A DNA stretch of 12,638 nucleotides from Pseudomonadota bacterium (GTDB lineage: Bacteria > Pseudomonadota > Gammaproteobacteria > Burkholderiales > Burkholderiaceae_C): contig JAEYPG010000647.1 of the NCBI GenBank assembly GCA_023410975.1, forward strand, positions 1-12,638, in the 5' to 3' direction. Both the position numbers and the translations under genes were made by a program. Below are positions 6,846-12,638 of this stretch, piece by piece. How positions within the stretch are numbered: the stretch's first letter is position 1; each line of letters starts with the position of its first letter. The notes beneath the pieces were generated by a model, which did not search any database, was not told the DNA's origin, and worked only from the letters and a program-made list of their open reading frames with translations.

Positions 6846-6873
6846 AAAAAAGCCCGGCACTGCCGGGCTTTTT
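6846..6873. terminator. Bidirectional intrinsic terminator between fdhD and argH
   Basis: The stem AGCCCGGC (6851-6858) pairs with GCCGGGCT (6862-6869) around a 3-nt loop. It is flanked by an A-run (6846-6851) on the left and a T-run (6869-6873) on the right, so each strand gives a GC-rich hairpin followed by U residues. It lies 20 nt after the fdhD stop and 16 nt from the argH stop on the other strand, as expected for two convergent transcripts sharing one terminator. Confidence 0.93.
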
Positions 6874-6889
6874 CATGCGCGAGCGGCGC

Positions 6890-8287
6890 TCAGGCCAGCC
6901 GCGCCTTGTGGCGCTCGATCTGCGCGCGCACCTGTACCGGTGCGGTGCCGCCGAGCACCTGGCGCGCCTGCAGCGAGCCGCGCAGCGTCAGCACCTCGTA
7001 CACGTCCTCGCCGATGGCGGCGTGGAACTGCTGCAGCACGTCCAGCGGCAGCTCCGACAGGTCGACGCCGCGCTGCAGGCCGACCTTCACCGCGTGCGCC
7101 ACCACCTCGTGCGCGTCGCGGAAGGGCAGGCCCTTCTTGACCAGGTAGTCCGCCAGGTCGGTGGCGGTGGCGTAGCCGCGGCGCGCGGCGCTCTCCATCG
7201 CCTCGGGCTTGACCAGGATGCCCTCGACCATCTCGGCCATGATGCGCAGCGTGTCGCGCAGCGTGTCCACGGCGTCGAACAGCGGCTCCTTGTCCTCCTG
7301 GTTGTCCTTGTTGTAGGTGAGCGGCTGGCCCTTCATCAGCGTCAGCAGCGCGGTCAGATGGCCGTACACCCGTCCGGTCTTGCCGCGCGCGAGCTCCGCC
7401 ACGTCGGGGTTGCGCTTCTGCGGCATGATCGACGAGCCCGTGCAGTAGCGGTCGGCCAGGTCGATGAAGGCGAAGTTCTGGCTCATCCACAGCACGATCT
7501 CCTCGGCCAGGCGCGAGACGTGCATCATCGTGATGGAGGCGAAGGCCGTGAACTCGATGGCGAAGTCGCGGTCGCTCACGGCGTCCAGGCTGTTCTGCGT
7601 CACGGCGTCGAAGCCCAGCAGCCGCGCCACCATCTCGCGGTCCAGCGGGTAGCTCGTGCCGGCCAGCGCCGCCGAGCCCAGCGGCAGGCGGTTGACGCGC
7701 TTGCGCAGGTCCGCCAGGCGCTCGGCGTCGCGGGCGAACATCTCCACGTAGGCCAGCATGTGGTGCGCGAAGCTCACCGGCTGCGCGACCTGCATGTGCG
7801 TGAAGCCCGGCAGGATGGTGTCTACGTTCTTCTCGGCCACGCTCACCAGCGCGCGCTGCATGGCGGCCAGCAGCGGCTGGAGCTGGTCGATCTCGCCGCG
7901 CAGCCACAGCCGCACGTCGGTGGCCACCTGGTCGTTGCGGCTGCGACCGGGGTGCAGCCGCTTGCCGGCATCGCCCACGAGCTGCGTCAGCCGCGCCTCG
8001 ACGTTGAGGTGCACGTCCTCCAGGTCCAGCTTCCACTCGAAGCTGCCGGCCTCGATCTCGGCGCGGATCTGCGCCATGCCGCGGCGGATGTCGGCGAGGT
8101 CCTGCTCGGAGATGATGCCCACCGCCTGCAGCATGGCCGCGTGCGCGAGGCTGCCCTCGATGTCGGCTTGCCACAGCCGCTTGTCGAAGTCCACGCTGGC
8201 CGTGTAGCGCTTGACCAGCTCGCTCATCGGCTCGGAAAAGAGGGCGGACCAGGCTTGCGCCTTCTTGTCGAGTTGGTTCGAGGACAT
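6890..8287 (-). CDS. argH: Argininosuccinate lyase
   Basis: This 465-residue cytoplasmic enzyme cleaves argininosuccinate to arginine and fumarate, the last step of arginine synthesis. It belongs to the fumarase/aspartase superfamily. The family signature GSSIMPQKRNP is at 284-294 and includes the catalytic serine. The catalytic-histidine region is GFTHMQVAQP (H164), and the substrate-binding segment GRSRNDQ is at 114-120. Length is normal (E. coli 457). The ATG at 8285-8287 gives the N-terminus MSSNQLDKKAQAWSALFSEP, recalled as standard in Burkholderiales, although the ribosome binding site is weak. ppc lies upstream on the same strand, 94 nt away. A possible promoter box sits in that gap at 8336-8341. 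Confidence 0.97.
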   Translation of the reverse strand: MSSNQLDKKAQAWSALFSEPMSELVKRYTASVDFDKRLWQADIEGSLAHAAMLQAVGIISEQDLADIRRGMAQIRAEIEAGSFEWKLDLEDVHLNVEARLTQLVGDAGKRLHPGRSRNDQVATDVRLWLRGEIDQLQPLLAAMQRALVSVAEKNVDTILPGFTHMQVAQPVSFAHHMLAYVEMFARDAERLADLRKRVNRLPLGSAALAGTSYPLDREMVARLLGFDAVTQNSLDAVSDRDFAIEFTAFASITMMHVSRLAEEIVLWMSQNFAFIDLADRYCTGSSIMPQKRNPDVAELARGKTGRVYGHLTALLTLMKGQPLTYNKDNQEDKEPLFDAVDTLRDTLRIMAEMVEGILVKPEAMESAARRGYATATDLADYLVKKGLPFRDAHEVVAHAVKVGLQRGVDLSELPLDVLQQFHAAIGEDVYEVLTLRGSLQARQVLGGTAPVQVRAQIERHKARLA

Positions 8288-8335
8288 GGCTGTGATGAAA
8301 AGGAAGACCTTCGGGAATCGGGAGGCGAACCCGCG

Positions 8336-8341
8336 ATTTTA
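8336..8341 (-). promoter_or_regulatory. Possible -10 box for argH
   Basis: Read on the - strand this is TAAAAT, an AT-rich island in otherwise GC-rich DNA, 48 nt before the argH ATG. Transcription would start near 8329. No good -35 hexamer is visible at the expected distance, so the call rests on the -10 match and position only. The rest of the 94-nt gap holds GC-rich imperfect palindromes (about 8345-8370) without a U-run, so read-through from ppc remains possible. Confidence 0.3.
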
Positions 8342-8381
8342 AGCGGCGGGTCCGCCCGGCCCGGCGGGAGGCTCAGGCCGC

Positions 8382-11180
<2,799 letters not shown>

Positions 11181-11211
11181 GGGGTGTGGCTCGCGAAAAA
11201 CAAAAGCCCGC

Positions 11212-11217
11212 ATCCTA
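11212..11217 (-). promoter_or_regulatory. Possible -10 box for ppc
   Basis: On the - strand this reads TAGGAT, 31 nt before the chosen ppc ATG, giving a leader of about 25 nt. No clear -35 hexamer is seen. It is the best AT-containing match in the ppc side of the 119-nt divergent region, but the match is modest. Confidence 0.25.
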
Positions 11218-11285
11218 AGGGGTGGCGCTGTCGTGCCGTTTTCACGCCGGTGGCGGCTATGGACGAAGGGGCCGTAGCGGGCGCC

Positions 11286-11291
11286 GATAAT
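11286..11291 (+). promoter_or_regulatory. Possible -10 box for hemC
   Basis: GATAAT ends 8 nt before the hemC ATG at 11300, so transcription would begin at or next to the start codon. No Shine-Dalgarno sequence is present between box and ATG, and no clear -35 hexamer is seen 17 nt upstream. The arrangement fits a leaderless transcript, but other promoters farther upstream cannot be excluded. Confidence 0.42.
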
Positions 11292-11299
11292 CCGGCCTC

Positions 11300-12232
11300 A
11301 TGAGCAATTCACTGATCATCGCCACGCGCGAAAGCCGCCTCGCCCTGTGGCAGGCCGAGCACGTGCGGGCGCTGCTGCAGCGCCTGGGCGTCAGCGTGAC
11401 GCTGCTGGGCATGACCACCCGGGGCGACCAGATCCTGGACCGCACGCTGTCCAAGGTCGGCGGCAAGGGGCTGTTCGTCAAGGAGCTGGAGACGGCGCTG
11501 GAAGAGGGCCGCGCGCACCTGGCGGTGCACTCGCTCAAGGACGTGCCGATGGTGCTGCCCGAGGGTTTCACTTTGGCCGCCATCCTGGAGCGCGAGGACC
11601 CGCGCGACGCCTTCGTCTCCAACCAGTTCGAGAACCTGGAGGCGCTGCCGCAGGGTGCGCGCGTGGGCACCTCCAGCCTGCGCCGCGTGGTGCAGCTGCG
11701 CGCGCTGCGCCCGGACCTGCGCATCGAGCCGCTGCGCGGCAACCTCGACACGCGGCTGCGCAAGCTCGACGAGGGGCAGTTCGACGCCATCGTGCTGGCC
11801 GCCGCGGGCCTGAAGCGCCTGGAGCTGGCGCATCGCATCCGCTCGGTGTTCGACGAGAAGCAGATGGTGCCTGCAGCCGGGCAGGGCGCGCTGGGCATCG
11901 AGGTGCGCAGCGACAACGCGGCACTGATCCAGCAGCTCTCCACCTTCATCGACCGGCCGACCTGGCTGGCCACCATCGCCGAGCGCGCCGTCTCGCGCGC
12001 GCTGGGCGGCAGCTGCAGCATGCCGCTGGCCGCGCACGCGACCCTGGCCGGCGAGCAGATGCACATCGACGTGCTGCTGGGCGAGGACCGGCCCGAAGGC
12101 GCACGCGCACCGCTGCGTGCGCAACTGCAGGCGGTTGTGGGCGACGAGGTACAGGCCGAGGCGCTGGGCATGCAGGCCGCACAGGCACTGCAGCAGCAGG
12201 GCGCGGCCGACTACCTGGGCGCAGCGCACTGA
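11300..12232 (+). CDS. hemC: Hydroxymethylbilane synthase (porphobilinogen deaminase)
   Basis: This 310-residue cytoplasmic enzyme joins four porphobilinogen units into hydroxymethylbilane in tetrapyrrole synthesis. The N-terminus IIATRESRLALWQA is the family start motif. KVGGKGLFVKELE is near 51-63, and the catalytic aspartate is D81 in HSLKDVP. C239 in LGGSCSMPLAAHA is the attachment site of the dipyrromethane cofactor, matching C242 of E. coli. Length is normal (E. coli 313). The ATG at 11300 places the conserved motif correctly, but no ribosome binding site precedes it. hemD starts 5 nt after the stop, so the two are very likely co-transcribed and supply heme, which the FdhC cytochrome needs, along with all other heme proteins. 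Confidence 0.97.
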   Translation: MSNSLIIATRESRLALWQAEHVRALLQRLGVSVTLLGMTTRGDQILDRTLSKVGGKGLFVKELETALEEGRAHLAVHSLKDVPMVLPEGFTLAAILEREDPRDAFVSNQFENLEALPQGARVGTSSLRRVVQLRALRPDLRIEPLRGNLDTRLRKLDEGQFDAIVLAAAGLKRLELAHRIRSVFDEKQMVPAAGQGALGIEVRSDNAALIQQLSTFIDRPTWLATIAERAVSRALGGSCSMPLAAHATLAGEQMHIDVLLGEDRPEGARAPLRAQLQAVVGDEVQAEALGMQAAQALQQQGAADYLGAAH

Positions 12233-12237
12233 ACGCC

Positions 12238-12638
12238 GTGGTGCCTCCTTTGCGCGTGCTCGTCACGCGCCCGCAGCCGCAGGCCGGCGAGTGGGTGGCG
12301 CGGCTGCGCGGCGCGGGCTTCGACGCGCTGGCACTGCCGCTGCTGCACATCGACGCGGTCGCGATGGAACCGCTGCGCGCGGCCTGGCAAGCGCTGGCGG
12401 AAGCAGCGGTTGATGCGCTGATCTTCGTCAGCCCCAACGCCGTGAGCCACTTCTTCGCCGCGCGGCCGCCGGGGCAGGCTTGGCCGGCATCCGTGTGGGC
12501 CGCCGCGCCGGGCCCCGGCACGGCGCAGGTGCTGACCGACACCGGCGTGCCGGCCGCGTGCGTGCTGCAGCCGGCGATGGATGCCGAGCGCTTCGACTCC
12601 GAGTCGCTGTGGGCGCAGATGCAGGCGCTGCCCTGGAC
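12238..12638 (+). CDS. hemD: Uroporphyrinogen-III synthase, N-terminal part (runs off the window)
   Basis: An open frame begins with two GTG codons (12238 and 12241) just after hemC and stays open for 133 codons to the window edge. It reads RVLVTRPQPQAGEWVARLRGAGFDALALPLL at 6-36, the usual HemD N-terminus, then LIFVSPNAVSHFF (61-73) and a GPGTAQ segment (92-97) typical of the family. The enzyme closes hydroxymethylbilane to uroporphyrinogen III. A TTG at 12250 is another possible start. There is no good ribosome binding site, so translation is probably coupled to hemC. The second half of the protein is outside the window. No ATG lies near its start, so ATG-only gene callers could miss it. 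Confidence 0.9.
   Translation, partial: MVPPLRVLVTRPQPQAGEWVARLRGAGFDALALPLLHIDAVAMEPLRAAWQALAEAAVDALIFVSPNAVSHFFAARPPGQAWPASVWAAAPGPGTAQVLTDTGVPAACVLQPAMDAERFDSESLWAQMQALPW

Noticed and set aside
4241..6876. Long - strand open frames across fdhC and fdhD (4241-5563 and 5536-6876)
   Set aside because: They mirror the + strand genes, show His/Arg/Ala-rich composition and have no recognisable domains or ribosome binding sites.
8345..8370. Possible terminator after ppc
   Set aside because: The GC-rich palindromes give only 4-5 bp stems and no U-run follows on the - strand, so it was not called.

Overview
The window is GC-rich (roughly 70% by eye). It carries a complete formate dehydrogenase operon on the + strand, then a block of housekeeping genes. 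Protein similarity, codon use and the gene order argH-ppc-hemC-hemD all suggest a betaproteobacterium of the order Burkholderiales (Comamonadaceae or a close relative). That placement is inferred from recalled family features, not from a search.

Region 1 (1-6873, + strand) is a respiratory formate dehydrogenase cluster. In order it holds a 70-residue Tat-signal peptide gene (113-325), a hairpin and an inverted-repeat element (324-440), fdhA (464-3463, catalytic subunit with cysteine in place of selenocysteine), fdhB (3497-4147, four [4Fe-4S] clusters), a small lipoprotein gene (4144-4398), fdhC (4418-5527, cytochrome b subunit), a small secreted protein gene (5551-5916) and fdhD (5935-6825, sulfurtransferase that matures the molybdenum cofactor). 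From fdhA onward the gaps are 33 nt or less, with one 4-nt overlap, so this part looks like a single transcript. FdhA would oxidise formate in the periplasm, FdhB would pass the electrons on, and FdhC would deliver them to quinone. Three small exported proteins of unknown function sit in the operon and are its least understood part. A strong bidirectional hairpin (6846-6873) closes the operon. Bases 1-112 hold no gene I can support; stop codons at 4-6 and 10-12 could be the end of an upstream gene, but this cannot be decided here.

Region 2 (6890-11180, - strand) holds argH (last step of arginine synthesis) and upstream of it ppc (phosphoenolpyruvate carboxylase). They are 94 nt apart, with no clear terminator between them and a possible argH promoter in the gap.

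Region 3 (11181-12638) is a divergent promoter region followed by hemC and the first 133 codons of hemD, consecutive enzymes of tetrapyrrole synthesis. hemC has no Shine-Dalgarno sequence and a -10-like box ends only 8 nt before its ATG, so it may be read as a leaderless mRNA. hemD runs off the window end.

No tRNA, rRNA, CRISPR array, transposase or phage gene was seen, and no gene-free stretch exceeds 300 bases.
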